A stretch of DNA of 64,000 nt from Xylanibacter oryzae DSM 17970 (lineage in GTDB: Bacteria; Bacteroidota; Bacteroidia; Bacteroidales; Bacteroidaceae), in the NCBI RefSeq assembly GCF_000585355.1, contig NZ_KK073873.1, positions 3,205,703 through 3,269,702 of the forward strand. The letters are read 5' to 3'. This document shows, one piece after another, positions 56,520 through 64,000 of the stretch. A model generated the notes under the pieces. It saw nothing but the letters and a program-made list of their open reading frames with translations. It did no database searches and was not told the DNA's origin. Each line of letters opens with the position of its first letter. Within the stretch, counting starts at the first letter, position 1. A program made the position numbers and the translations under genes.

Positions 56520-58994
56520 ATGACTTATACTATTGAGAAAGTTACAACGCTCATTGGTGCGCGCAGAATAGGAGATAAAGACGCTAATATCGGTTGGATA
56601 CTAACAGACAGCCGTTCTTTGTGTTTCCCTGAGGAAACACTTTTCTTCGCCTTACGTTCAGGACGTAATGACGGTCATAAATATATATCAGACCTCTATC
56701 GCAGAGGTGTTCGCAATTTCGTAGTAGAGGATATTCCGGCCAATGTACAGACCGTTTATCCGGATGCAAATTTTCTTAAGACAATAAGTTCGTTAGAAGC
56801 TTTGCAGCGACTTGCTGAGCGTCATCGTGACGAATTCAATATACCGATTGTAGGTATTACCGGCAGTAATGGTAAGACAATGGTCAAAGAGTGGCTCTAT
56901 CAGTTGCTCTCACCTTCAATGGTAGTTACACGCTCACCTCGCAGTTATAATTCTCAGATAGGGGTTCCTCTCTCTGTATGGCTTCTTAATGAACAGACTC
57001 AGGTAGGTGTATTCGAAGCAGGCATCAGTATGCCCGGAGAGATGAATGCCTTGCATGATATCATCCAGCCTACAATAGGCGTGCTCACCAATATGGGAGC
57101 TGCACATCAGGAGAACTTTACTTCAATGGAAGCAAAATGCAAGGAGAAACTGCAATTGTTTCATGATGCCAAAACTATTATATATAATGAGGACGATTCT
57201 GTAGTTGATAGATGCGTTGCAGAGCGTGATTTTAAAGGTGAGAAGATTGCATGGTCTGAGAAAGACAGCAAAGCACCGATGTATATCAAGTCTATAGACA
57301 AGAAAGATATTACCTCTACCGTTAAATATAATTATAAAGGTGTGGAAGATGAATATTCACTACCTTTTATAGATGAGGCTTCTGTACGCAATTCTATTAT
57401 ATGTGCTGCTGTCTGTCTTCACTTAGGTGTACAGCCTAAACAACTAAAAGATCGCATGGGGCACCTTGAACCGGTAGCAATGCGTCTTGAGGTGAAAGAA
57501 GGACAACGGGGCTGTACTCTTATCAACGACTCATATAATTCAGACATTAATTCTCTGGATATAGCTCTTGACTTCATGAATCGCCGTCCGGATCATAACG
57601 GACGCAAGCGCACACTTATATTGAGTGATATTTACCAGAGTGGCGAATCATCCGTCAATTTATATAAAGAGGTTTCCGACTTGTCTTGCAAGCGCGGCGT
57701 AGAGAAATTTATCGGTATCGGACCGGAGTTGGCAGCCCAGAAGGACGTTATAAAGGTAGCTGAAAAATATTTCTTTGACGATTGTGAGAGCTTTATTGCC
57801 AGTGATGTATTTGCATCATTACGCGATGAAGTGATACTGTTGAAGGGCTCTCGTAAATTCGGATTCGACCAGTTGACAGAACTTCTGGAAATGAAGGTTC
57901 ATGAAACAATATTGGAGGTTAACCTCAATGCCGTAGTCAAGAATCTCAATTTCTACCGTTCATTTATGAAACCTACTACCAAACTTGTATGCATGGTAAA
58001 AGCCGATGCTTATGGGGCAGGGGCTGTAGAAGTAGCCAAAACTCTACAGGATCATCGTGTTGATTATCTTGCTGTCGCTGTAGCAGATGAGGGAGTAACC
58101 TTACGCAAAAACGGCATAACAAGCAATATCATCATCATGAACCCGGAGATGACATCGTTCAAGACAATGTTTGACTATGAACTTGAACCTGAAGTATATA
58201 GCTTCCGTCTGATGGAAGCACTCATAAAGGCAGCCGAAAAAGAAGGAATAACAGATTATCCCGTACACATTAAACTGGATACAGGTATGCATCGTCTCGG
58301 TTTCAATCCGAAAGATGATATGGACAAACTTATTGACCGCCTGAAGCATCAGAATGCTATAATACCACGCTCTGTGTTCTCACATTTCGTTGGAGCAGAC
58401 AGTGAAAACTTTAATGAATTTTCTGCACAGCAGTTTGCTATCTTTGATGAAGGCAGCAAAAAACTGCAGAGTGCCTTCAACCATAAGATTATCCGTCATA
58501 TCGATAATAGTGCAGGCATAGAACATTTCCCTGAGAGACAACTGGATATGTGCCGTCTGGGAATCGGACTGTACGGTATAGACAGCATAGACAATCGTAT
58601 ACTTAATACCGTAAGTACTCTCAAAACAACGATATTGCAGATACGTAAAGTATCCAAAGAAGATACAGTAGGCTATAGTCGTAAAGGTAAACTGACGCGT
58701 AACAGCGTGATCGCTGCCATACCTATCGGATATGCTGACGGACTGAATCGTCATCTGGGTAACCGTCACTGCTATTGCATCGTGAACGGCAAGAAAGCAG
58801 AGTATGTAGGTAATATATGCATGGATGTCGCTATGATAGATGTAACAGATATAGACTGTAAAGAGGGCGACACCGTAGAGATATTTGGAAACGAACTGCC
58901 AGTAACAGTATTATCGGATGTTCTGGATACAATCCCTTACGAAGTACTGACAGGCATTAGCAATAGAGTGAAGAGAGTCTATTTCCAAGACTAA
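56520..58994 (+). CDS. Bifunctional MurF ligase / alanine racemase fusion
   Basis: Two-domain enzyme of peptidoglycan precursor synthesis, 824 residues. Residues 1-455 are a Mur ligase with ATP loop GITGSNGKT near residue 112 and the family's NSYNSDINS and GSRKFGFD motifs; it would add D-Ala-D-Ala to the UDP-muramoyl tripeptide. Residues about 460-824 are an alanine racemase with the PLP lysine Lys494 in MVKADAYGAG and the second-base tyrosine in IPIGYADGL. One chain thus makes and uses D-alanine units. The fusion is known in this phylum. It is monocistronic. Confidence 0.94.
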   Translation: MTYTIEKVTTLIGARRIGDKDANIGWILTDSRSLCFPEETLFFALRSGRNDGHKYISDLYRRGVRNFVVEDIPANVQTVYPDANFLKTISSLEALQRLAERHRDEFNIPIVGITGSNGKTMVKEWLYQLLSPSMVVTRSPRSYNSQIGVPLSVWLLNEQTQVGVFEAGISMPGEMNALHDIIQPTIGVLTNMGAAHQENFTSMEAKCKEKLQLFHDAKTIIYNEDDSVVDRCVAERDFKGEKIAWSEKDSKAPMYIKSIDKKDITSTVKYNYKGVEDEYSLPFIDEASVRNSIICAAVCLHLGVQPKQLKDRMGHLEPVAMRLEVKEGQRGCTLINDSYNSDINSLDIALDFMNRRPDHNGRKRTLILSDIYQSGESSVNLYKEVSDLSCKRGVEKFIGIGPELAAQKDVIKVAEKYFFDDCESFIASDVFASLRDEVILLKGSRKFGFDQLTELLEMKVHETILEVNLNAVVKNLNFYRSFMKPTTKLVCMVKADAYGAGAVEVAKTLQDHRVDYLAVAVADEGVTLRKNGITSNIIIMNPEMTSFKTMFDYELEPEVYSFRLMEALIKAAEKEGITDYPVHIKLDTGMHRLGFNPKDDMDKLIDRLKHQNAIIPRSVFSHFVGADSENFNEFSAQQFAIFDEGSKKLQSAFNHKIIRHIDNSAGIEHFPERQLDMCRLGIGLYGIDSIDNRILNTVSTLKTTILQIRKVSKEDTVGYSRKGKLTRNSVIAAIPIGYADGLNRHLGNRHCYCIVNGKKAEYVGNICMDVAMIDVTDIDCKEGDTVEIFGNELPVTVLSDVLDTIPYEVLTGISNRVKRVYFQD

Positions 58995-59010
58995 CGTAAA
59001 CGCTTACGTT
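58993..59010. promoter_or_regulatory. LacI-type palindrome overlapping the murF-alr stop
   Basis: AACGTAAACGCTTACGTT has 7-base symmetric arms around a central CG, as in LacI/GalR-family operators. It lies 42 bases upstream of the MFS -7 box. Its role is uncertain, because the terminator hairpin comes between. Confidence 0.35.
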
Positions 59011-59011
59011 G

Positions 59012-59046
59012 AATAATCCTATTTTTGAACGAAAAATAGGATTATT
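59012..59046 (+). terminator. Rho-independent terminator of murF-alr
   Basis: A perfect 15-bp stem (AATAATCCTATTTTT and complement) with loop GAACG, followed by TT and CATTAT, 18 bases after the stop. Confidence 0.75.
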
Positions 59047-59051
59047 TTCAT

Positions 59052-59059
59052 TATCTTTG
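59052..59059 (+). promoter_or_regulatory. -7 box of the MFS gene promoter
   Basis: TATCTTTG followed by GCGAACG matches TAnnTTTG, 82 bases before the MFS ATG. Confidence 0.6.
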
Positions 59060-59141
59060 CGAACGAAAGTGAAATTGTGTCCGTACACTAACCAACTTAA
59101 TGACATAATCTTGAAAATTAGAAACAAACAAATAATAAATC

Positions 59142-60572
59142 ATGAATACTAACGTAAAAAACTCTGGCTCGGTCATGTCAAAGTACAGATGGAGTATTGC
59201 AGCCCTTTTGCTGTTCTCTACCACTGTCAATTACATGGATCGAAACGTCATTGGTTATCTTAAAGACTATTTCTGCGACCCTAATGGGTTTGGATGGACA
59301 TCTACCGACTATTCAATTCTTACATCCGTATTTACAGCATTCTATGCAGGTTTTACACTCATAGTTGGTTTCCTTATCGACAAGATAGGAACAAAACTGG
59401 GTCTTGCCGCATCATTAATAGTATGGTCTATTGCCGGATTCTTCAGTGCAGCAGCAGGTAAGAGCCTTGGAGCTCAGTTGGCAGCCCGCGGACTTTTCGG
59501 AGCAGGTGAAGCAGGTAACTTTCCTGCATCTATCAAGACTGTAGCTGAGTGGTTCCCTAAAAAGGAGCGTGCTTTGGCAACAGGTATATTCAATTCAGGT
59601 TCTAATGTAGGTGCAATGATATGTGCGCTTATCATACCTCCAATTCTTGCAGCTTGGAATCCTAATGTAGGTAATCATTTGTTCCTTGGTGTTCTTCATG
59701 GATGGCAGATGGCTTTCATCATAACTAGTGTAATGGGTTTTATCTGGTTGATATTCTGGCACAAGATGTATGCATCTCCTGCAGATATGTTGAAGAAAGG
59801 TAAAATCAATAAAGAGGAGTTTGATTATATCAATAGCGATGACGAACCTGTAAAAGAAGAAGCTAAGGCTGAGGCTGTTGTTCCTGCAAAGAAAGTTCCT
59901 TGGTATCAGATGCTTTGCTACCGTCAGACATGGTCTTTCGTTATGGGCAAGTTCATGACCGACGGTATATGGTGGTTCCTTCTCTTCTGGTTGCCTACAT
60001 ACATCAAGCAGCAATTCTGTGCAGGAATGTCTCCTGATGATACAAAGTATACAGTAATGATTTCAACATTCGTTGTATTCGGTATCGCAATTATCGGTTC
60101 TGTATATGGTGGAGCTTTACCAATGTCGTTCATCAATAAAGGATGGGCTACATACAAAGCTCGTATGACATCATTGTTAATTATAGGTTTCTTCCCATTG
60201 CTGTTGATTTTCACACAGACAGTAGCAAAGTTTGATGGCATGACAGGTCTTGTAGCAGCTGTAGCTGTTATAAGTATTGCCGGTGCAGCTCATCAGGCAT
60301 TCTCAGCCAATCTGTTTACTACAGTATCTGATATGTTCCCTAAGAAGGCAGTTGGTTCTGTTACAGGTATTGGTGCGGCAGCTGGTGGTCTTGGTGGTGT
60401 CTTTGTTCAGATTACTGCAGGTCGCCTAGAGGATTTTTACCGTGCAACCAACAATGGTGATGTATCTACAGCATATGCTATCATGTTCGGAGTATGTGCT
60501 TTTGCTTATCTCGTAGCATGGTTGTTCATGAAGGTTCTTGTACCAAAGTACAAACCAATTGTGATGGATTAA
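59142..60572 (+). CDS. MFS transporter, ExuT/ACS family
   Basis: Twelve-helix major-facilitator of 476 residues, anion:cation symporter type. The first helix region reads STTVNYMDRNVIGYL, the hallmark of the hexuronate/ACS clade. GAGEAGNFPASIKTVAEWFPKKERALATG is the family's highly conserved cytoplasmic loop, and a charged linker (EEAKAEAVVPAKK) splits the halves. Hexuronates or related sugar acids are the likely substrates, but no uxa/uxu genes are nearby. It is monocistronic, with its own promoter and a bidirectional terminator. Confidence 0.9.
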   Translation: MNTNVKNSGSVMSKYRWSIAALLLFSTTVNYMDRNVIGYLKDYFCDPNGFGWTSTDYSILTSVFTAFYAGFTLIVGFLIDKIGTKLGLAASLIVWSIAGFFSAAAGKSLGAQLAARGLFGAGEAGNFPASIKTVAEWFPKKERALATGIFNSGSNVGAMICALIIPPILAAWNPNVGNHLFLGVLHGWQMAFIITSVMGFIWLIFWHKMYASPADMLKKGKINKEEFDYINSDDEPVKEEAKAEAVVPAKKVPWYQMLCYRQTWSFVMGKFMTDGIWWFLLFWLPTYIKQQFCAGMSPDDTKYTVMISTFVVFGIAIIGSVYGGALPMSFINKGWATYKARMTSLLIIGFFPLLLIFTQTVAKFDGMTGLVAAVAVISIAGAAHQAFSANLFTTVSDMFPKKAVGSVTGIGAAAGGLGGVFVQITAGRLEDFYRATNNGDVSTAYAIMFGVCAFAYLVAWLFMKVLVPKYKPIVMD

Positions 60573-60589
60573 TTACTATACAAGAAATA

Positions 60590-60623
60590 AAAAAAGGAAT
60601 TTCAATTAAGAAATTCCTTTTTT
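60590..60623. terminator. Bidirectional terminator between the MFS and nitroreductase genes
   Basis: 14-bp arms AAAAAAGGAATTTC / GAAATTCCTTTTTT with loop AATTAA. The A and T runs on each side allow use by both convergent genes. Confidence 0.85.
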
Positions 60624-60699
60624 GTTTGTTCTATATTTGTTTTGTTTGCCATCAATAAGCATTAGTGAATATGAAAACAGATAGTAGTAGTCTTCTGGT

Positions 60700-61437
60700 C
60701 TAGATGAAACCTTGATTCTTCAACGCCTCCATAAAACCGGCAGACATAGTTTCATTATCTTTTTTCGTATATCTAATATCCGTAAATATCTGTGCAAGAG
60801 TTTCCTTGTTATTAATTTTAAGGAACTCAAGATTCTCTTTCATATTCTCTTTTTCATAGTAGTAACGGTCAATATCATCACCGGTATATTCCTTGTAAGT
60901 TTCATGATGTATTACAGATGCAAGTGGTAACTTGTCTGATAGTGGAGGATTCTCGTCAGGCCATCCCAAGGTTATAGTGGCTACAGGCATTACAAGTTTT
61001 GGTAGATGTAATGCGTCAATTATCATCTGCGGGCAATATATGGTTGTTCCTAAGAAACAATACCCCAATCCTTCCTCGTCAGCTAGATTACAAAACGTCT
61101 GAGTATAGAGTAGGGCATCAGTTGCCGCATTCATAAACGAAAGGAAGTTGTTATAACCTGGTACTGCTTTACGACTTTCGCACCAAACAGATGTTCGGTG
61201 GAAATCGGCACATATAGTTATTACGACAGGAGCACCTTTAACCATTGGCTGGTTAAAATGCGCAGGAGCAAGAGCAGACTTGCCCTCTTCAGATCTGGTT
61301 ACAACAACGCTATATAGTTGTAGATTACCCATTGACTGAGTTCTTTCTGCTTCAGTAAGAAGTCTGTTTAGCAAATCTTCACTTACCTCTTTATTTGAGT
61401 ATTTGCGTATACTTCTTCTTTCATTTATCGATTTCAT
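60700..61437 (-). CDS. Nitroreductase-family flavoprotein, NfsA type
   Basis: FMN-dependent NAD(P)H oxidoreductase of 245 residues. The start SINERRSIRKYSNKEV is the FMN-phosphate motif of the family. SMGNLQLYSVVV, GSxCFLGTTIY-type and TLGWPDENPP stretches follow the NfsA/FRP order. I place the start at the ATG at 61437. The frame extends to a TTG at 61494, but that TTG is the -33 element of the promoter TTG-N20-TAATTTTG. It converges on the MFS gene. Confidence 0.92.
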   Translation of the reverse strand: MKSINERRSIRKYSNKEVSEDLLNRLLTEAERTQSMGNLQLYSVVVTRSEEGKSALAPAHFNQPMVKGAPVVITICADFHRTSVWCESRKAVPGYNNFLSFMNAATDALLYTQTFCNLADEEGLGYCFLGTTIYCPQMIIDALHLPKLVMPVATITLGWPDENPPLSDKLPLASVIHHETYKEYTGDDIDRYYYEKENMKENLEFLKINNKETLAQIFTDIRYTKKDNETMSAGFMEALKNQGFI

Positions 61438-61463
61438 AATAGTTTCAATTTGTTTGTCGCGTG

Positions 61464-61494
61464 CAAAATTACGAAAATAAACTATTTCGAACAA
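61464..61494 (-). promoter_or_regulatory. Promoter of the nitroreductase gene
   Basis: On the minus strand: TTG at 61492-61494, exactly 20 bases, then TAATTTTG at 61464-61471, 26 bases before the ATG. Confidence 0.65.
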
Positions 61495-61584
61495 GAAAAA
61501 GTGTTCTTTTGTATACCTTTTCGTTTTGATGCTCCTGTCCTTACCTTTATATTATTAAAATGAGTCTGTTCCTACGCAGCTGGA

Positions 61585-61672
61585 GCATAGTTTTTACACT
61601 ATCAAGGCATAGCTCCGGTAGTATCAAAGCATAGCTTTAGCATATTCGGAGCATAGCTTTTGAAAATAAAGG
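61585..61672 (+). repeat. Four degenerate 22-bp tandem repeats
   Basis: GCATAG begins at 61585, 61607, 61629 and 61651, exactly 22 bases apart each time. The last three continue GCATAGCT, and the first three end in ATC/ATTC plus purines. The units differ elsewhere, so this is an old or functional array, not a recent expansion. It lies upstream of both the nitroreductase and the fimbrillin gene. Confidence 0.8.
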
Positions 61673-61762
61673 GTAAATTCATTAATTTTTTATTGTTTAG
61701 AGAGAGTTTTTCTCTAAAATCCTTCACGTTTTCACTTAATATCTTGATTTTAAGTAATTTGG

Positions 61763-61932
61763 GCGTGAAGGAAACCTTTTTTCCTACGCATTTCCTTCAC
61801 GTTATTTATTTGATCAACCTTTGTTTTTTCGAAAAGTAATTTACTGTTTTGATTACTTGATTATTAATTTACAAATGTTAATGTGTTCTGTAGTGTGAAG
61901 GAAATGCGTAGGAAAAAAGGCTACCTTCACGC
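61763..61932. repeat. 38-bp near-perfect inverted repeat around a 94-bp core
   Basis: Arms 61763-61800 and 61895-61932 match as inverted copies at 36 of 38 positions. Each arm begins GCGTGAAGG, contains CCTTTTTTCCTACGC and ends CCTTCAC. The octamer CCTTCACG recurs six times in strictly alternating orientation (61721, 61764, 61794, 61894 with one change, 61924, 61966), so two outer half-arms extend the structure to about 61700-61990. No recombinase gene is in the window. Confidence 0.85.
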
Positions 61933-61999
61933 TTAAATAGCTGCATATAAGAACATTATAGATGCCGTGAAGGTTTTTTAGAAAAAACTTATGTTGTAA

Positions 62000-62246
62000 A
62001 GTTCAATGATATGGTAAGCTTCCTATTTCAGCAGTTATGGAGATGCTTTAAAGTGTGGAATGATGCTACTTTAAACCTGTTTTTTGTTTTATTGTTGTTC
62101 ATTATTTCCATATTGTTAATCTAAATTACGTATTTTATTAATTTATCAAGATAAAAACTTGTTTCAAGTATAAATTAAAATTACCTTTGAAATTACAAAA
62201 ATAAGCAGTTAAAGGTTATGATAAAATATTGTGTTAAATATGTTAA
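62000..62246. other. A/T-rich spacer upstream of the microsatellite
   Basis: I see no coding frame or strong promoter in this segment. TATGTTTG at 62247-62254 matches the -7 consensus immediately after it. Confidence 0.4.
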
Positions 62247-62254
62247 TATGTTTG
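62247..62254 (+). promoter_or_regulatory. -7 box candidate upstream of the microsatellite
   Basis: TATGTTTG followed by GCAAAG matches TAnnTTTG. If used, transcription starts near 62261 and the AC repeat lies in the 5' leader. A second match, TATTTTTG at 62426-62433 followed by GCACTC, lies further down. Confidence 0.4.
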
Positions 62255-62273
62255 CAAAGTTGAATAATTTTGC

Positions 62274-62312
<39 letters not shown>

Positions 62313-62333
62313 TTATATAGACTCTTAAAATTT

Positions 62334-64000
62334 TTGAAGAAGATATATTTTATATCTTCAAAAAATTGGTCAATTTTCTTTTTCTCGTCATTTTTAGCCT
62401 ATTTAGGCAGCTATTTTCGTGCCCGTATTTTTGCACTCAAAACTGTTGTCCCGCTTGTTGTTTCATGCTTATTTTTTATCTCTTGTTCATCAGAAACGTT
62501 TTTCTCCGGTGCAGACTTTTCGGAGTCTTCCTTGATCCATCTGGCTCTGTCCTCCAATAAGTCAGACAGTACCGGTAATACAACAAGGGCGAACGGTACA
62601 CTTCCTGCCGATAATGGTGGAACAGCTGGAACGAATGAGGGTTATCTAAATCATATATGTGCAGCACTGTTCAATTCATCAGGCAATCTTGTTACCCTTC
62701 ATGAGTATGATTATGCCATTGGTTCCACTGAGACTATAGCAACCCGCAAGGATGCTACCCAGATGCTTGTATTTGCCAATGTACCCCAGGGTGCCTTTTC
62801 GGGTAAATACACCATTAATGATTTCTATGCAGTGTCACAGGATTTGGGCTATACCACATCTATAGATGGTAAGAGCAAGACAGGTGTAACTACAGCAAAC
62901 TCTCAGAACATGAAATCTTTGCCGATGATGTCAGCAGTGCAGTCACTTAACTGGTCTTCTGGTACAGTCCTTAATCCAACTGTATCTCTTACCCGTATGG
63001 TAGCGCGCGTTGCACTGACAAGTCTTGCCCAGACCTTCAGTGGTTCATATACAGGTTGCAGCTTTACGCCTACAGAAGTCTTTATGTATAATGCAAGCAA
63101 CCAGCTTACGAATTGGAGTACACAGACAGTTTCGGGTAATGTAAGCGGAGAGAATACAGGTGCCAATGCCAATACCTTATATATGGGCAGTGGTACAATA
63201 AGTACTTACAGCGGTCCATACTATTTCTATGTATTCCCTCATGGCAGTACTAATCCTACGAAACTGGTTATTAAGGGAACCTTCAAGACAAATAGTGGCA
63301 GCACATACACTACTTATTATCCAATAACAGTGAACAGTAATTTAAGTGGCAATATTGTATCAACAGTAACACCCGGTACGGGTGATTCAAAGATAAGTCC
63401 GAATACAACTTATGGCCTGTCTGTAACTTTAAATGGTACAGGTGTAGCAAATGTCTCCGATGAACTTACACCGACCAATGTTACCGTAACTACGAGTGTA
63501 GCCGGTTATACGAGTGCAACCGTTCCTGAATATCTAGGTCCAAGGATAGGTGATATCTTATATTCAGATGGTACATACAGCGTTTCTCTTATTTCAGGTA
63601 AGACACCTGTCGCAATCGTATTCAGTATAACTCCAAGTATATCAGATAGGGCAAAAAATTATCAAGGTTATGCCATGGCTTTGAAAAATGCGGGTGCAAG
63701 TCTTGCATGGGGGCCGCAAACAGGTACTCCAACAGGTGCAGCAAGTACCACATTGAACATTACAGATTATGATGGTCTTACATATACAAGTCTGATAAAT
63801 AATAGTACATACCCTGCCGCATATGCAGCGGCCACATCTTTTAAGTCAACAGTTCCTGCTCCTAGTGGAACAAGTGGTTGGTTCCTTCCAAGTATTGGTC
63901 AGTGGTATCAGATATGTATAAATTTGGGAGGAATGTCAACGTCTTTTACAGACTATAGGACAAGTGGCTATATTTATTGGCTAAGTCAATCAGTAGCTTG
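62334..64000 (+). CDS. Fimbrillin-type surface lipoprotein, 3'-truncated by the window edge
   Basis: The frame is open to the last base and is therefore incomplete. A lipobox region, VVSCLFFISCSSE, places the lipidated cysteine at codon 62484-62486. It is followed by a Ser/Thr/Asn-rich stretch with TRANG, then Mfa/FimA-like features: LTRMVARVAL, YYFYVFPHG and SPNTTYGLSVTLNGTG. Next comes the module beginning GPRIGDILYSDGTYSVSLISGKTP common in such proteins, and then GWFLPSIGQWYQ. There is no in-frame ATG before the lipobox. TTG at 62334 is the only ordinary alternative and gives a 50-residue leader, so the start is uncertain. Confidence 0.75.
   Translation, partial: MKKIYFISSKNWSIFFFSSFLAYLGSYFRARIFALKTVVPLVVSCLFFISCSSETFFSGADFSESSLIHLALSSNKSDSTGNTTRANGTLPADNGGTAGTNEGYLNHICAALFNSSGNLVTLHEYDYAIGSTETIATRKDATQMLVFANVPQGAFSGKYTINDFYAVSQDLGYTTSIDGKSKTGVTTANSQNMKSLPMMSAVQSLNWSSGTVLNPTVSLTRMVARVALTSLAQTFSGSYTGCSFTPTEVFMYNASNQLTNWSTQTVSGNVSGENTGANANTLYMGSGTISTYSGPYYFYVFPHGSTNPTKLVIKGTFKTNSGSTYTTYYPITVNSNLSGNIVSTVTPGTGDSKISPNTTYGLSVTLNGTGVANVSDELTPTNVTVTTSVAGYTSATVPEYLGPRIGDILYSDGTYSVSLISGKTPVAIVFSITPSISDRAKNYQGYAMALKNAGASLAWGPQTGTPTGAASTTLNITDYDGLTYTSLINNSTYPAAYAAATSFKSTVPAPSGTSGWFLPSIGQWYQICINLGGMSTSFTDYRTSGYIYWLSQSVA

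Noticed and set aside
56520..58994. MurF-alanine racemase fusion as a novelty.
   Set aside because: The fusion is unusual compared with Proteobacteria, but it is a known arrangement in Bacteroidetes.
61585..61672. CRISPR-like array.
   Set aside because: The 22-bp units are contiguous and degenerate, with no spacers, leader or cas genes.
62366..62560. 64-residue hydrophobic plus-strand frame before the fimbrillin.
   Set aside because: It overlaps the lipobox region in another frame and ends where the lipoprotein continues. It begins with TTG. Frame statistics and the lipobox favour the overlapping frame.

Overview
The window looks like a chromosomal segment of a Bacteroidales bacterium, most likely Prevotella or a close relative. 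Nearly every transcription unit starts at a -7 box of the form TAnnTTTG (often TATCTTTG, TACCTTTG or TATATTTG), the promoter of this phylum. Further signs are a MurF-alanine racemase fusion, a GSCFA protein, an OstA-like protein next to two parvulin chaperones, and a Mfa/FimA-type fimbrillin lipoprotein. DNA is AT-rich and intergenic regions are A/T-dense. The genus call is an inference from gene content.

Region 1 (1-20 kb) is core housekeeping: era (cut by the window edge) and der for ribosome assembly; mlaF/mlaE divergent from lptB (envelope lipid and LPS transport); tig-clpP-clpX (protein folding and turnover); recQ; guaB followed by two parvulin-type isomerases, an OstA-like protein and mutL; and an OmpA-family porin. 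Region 2 (20-29 kb) carries trpS, two identical tRNA-Val genes flanking a paaK-ACT unit, purB, a pseudouridine synthase with a long Gly/Asn/Arg repeat tail, asnS and an orphan HNH protein.

Region 3 (29-48 kb) is accessory. It has a half-size EamA transporter, a PAP2 phosphatase overlapping a PAP2/beta-barrel protein, a TolC-adaptor-RND pump and a two-component system. An unknown secreted protein, pncB and a 1.1 kb non-coding stretch with hairpins and short repeats follow. Next come a TetR-controlled TolC-EmrA-EmrB efflux operon ending in a 2x[4Fe-4S] ferredoxin, and a 12-copy 9-bp minisatellite just upstream of a terminator hairpin.

Region 4 (48-61.5 kb) is again mostly core: CPA2 antiporter-LolD-CvfB operon, asd, a GH2 beta-galactosidase, GSCFA, murF-alr, an ExuT-like MFS transporter and a nitroreductase. 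Region 5 (61.5-64 kb) is the most unusual. An 840-bp gene-free stretch holds four tandem 22-bp repeats, a 38-bp near-perfect inverted repeat around a 94-bp core, and an (AC)17 microsatellite. All of these lie upstream of a fimbrillin-type lipoprotein gene that runs off the window and lacks an ordinary start codon. This is the best candidate for a phase-variable or otherwise novel regulatory arrangement.

Many unusually early TTG starts in this window fall inside promoter boxes. I moved those starts to the first downstream ATG and say so in each entry.
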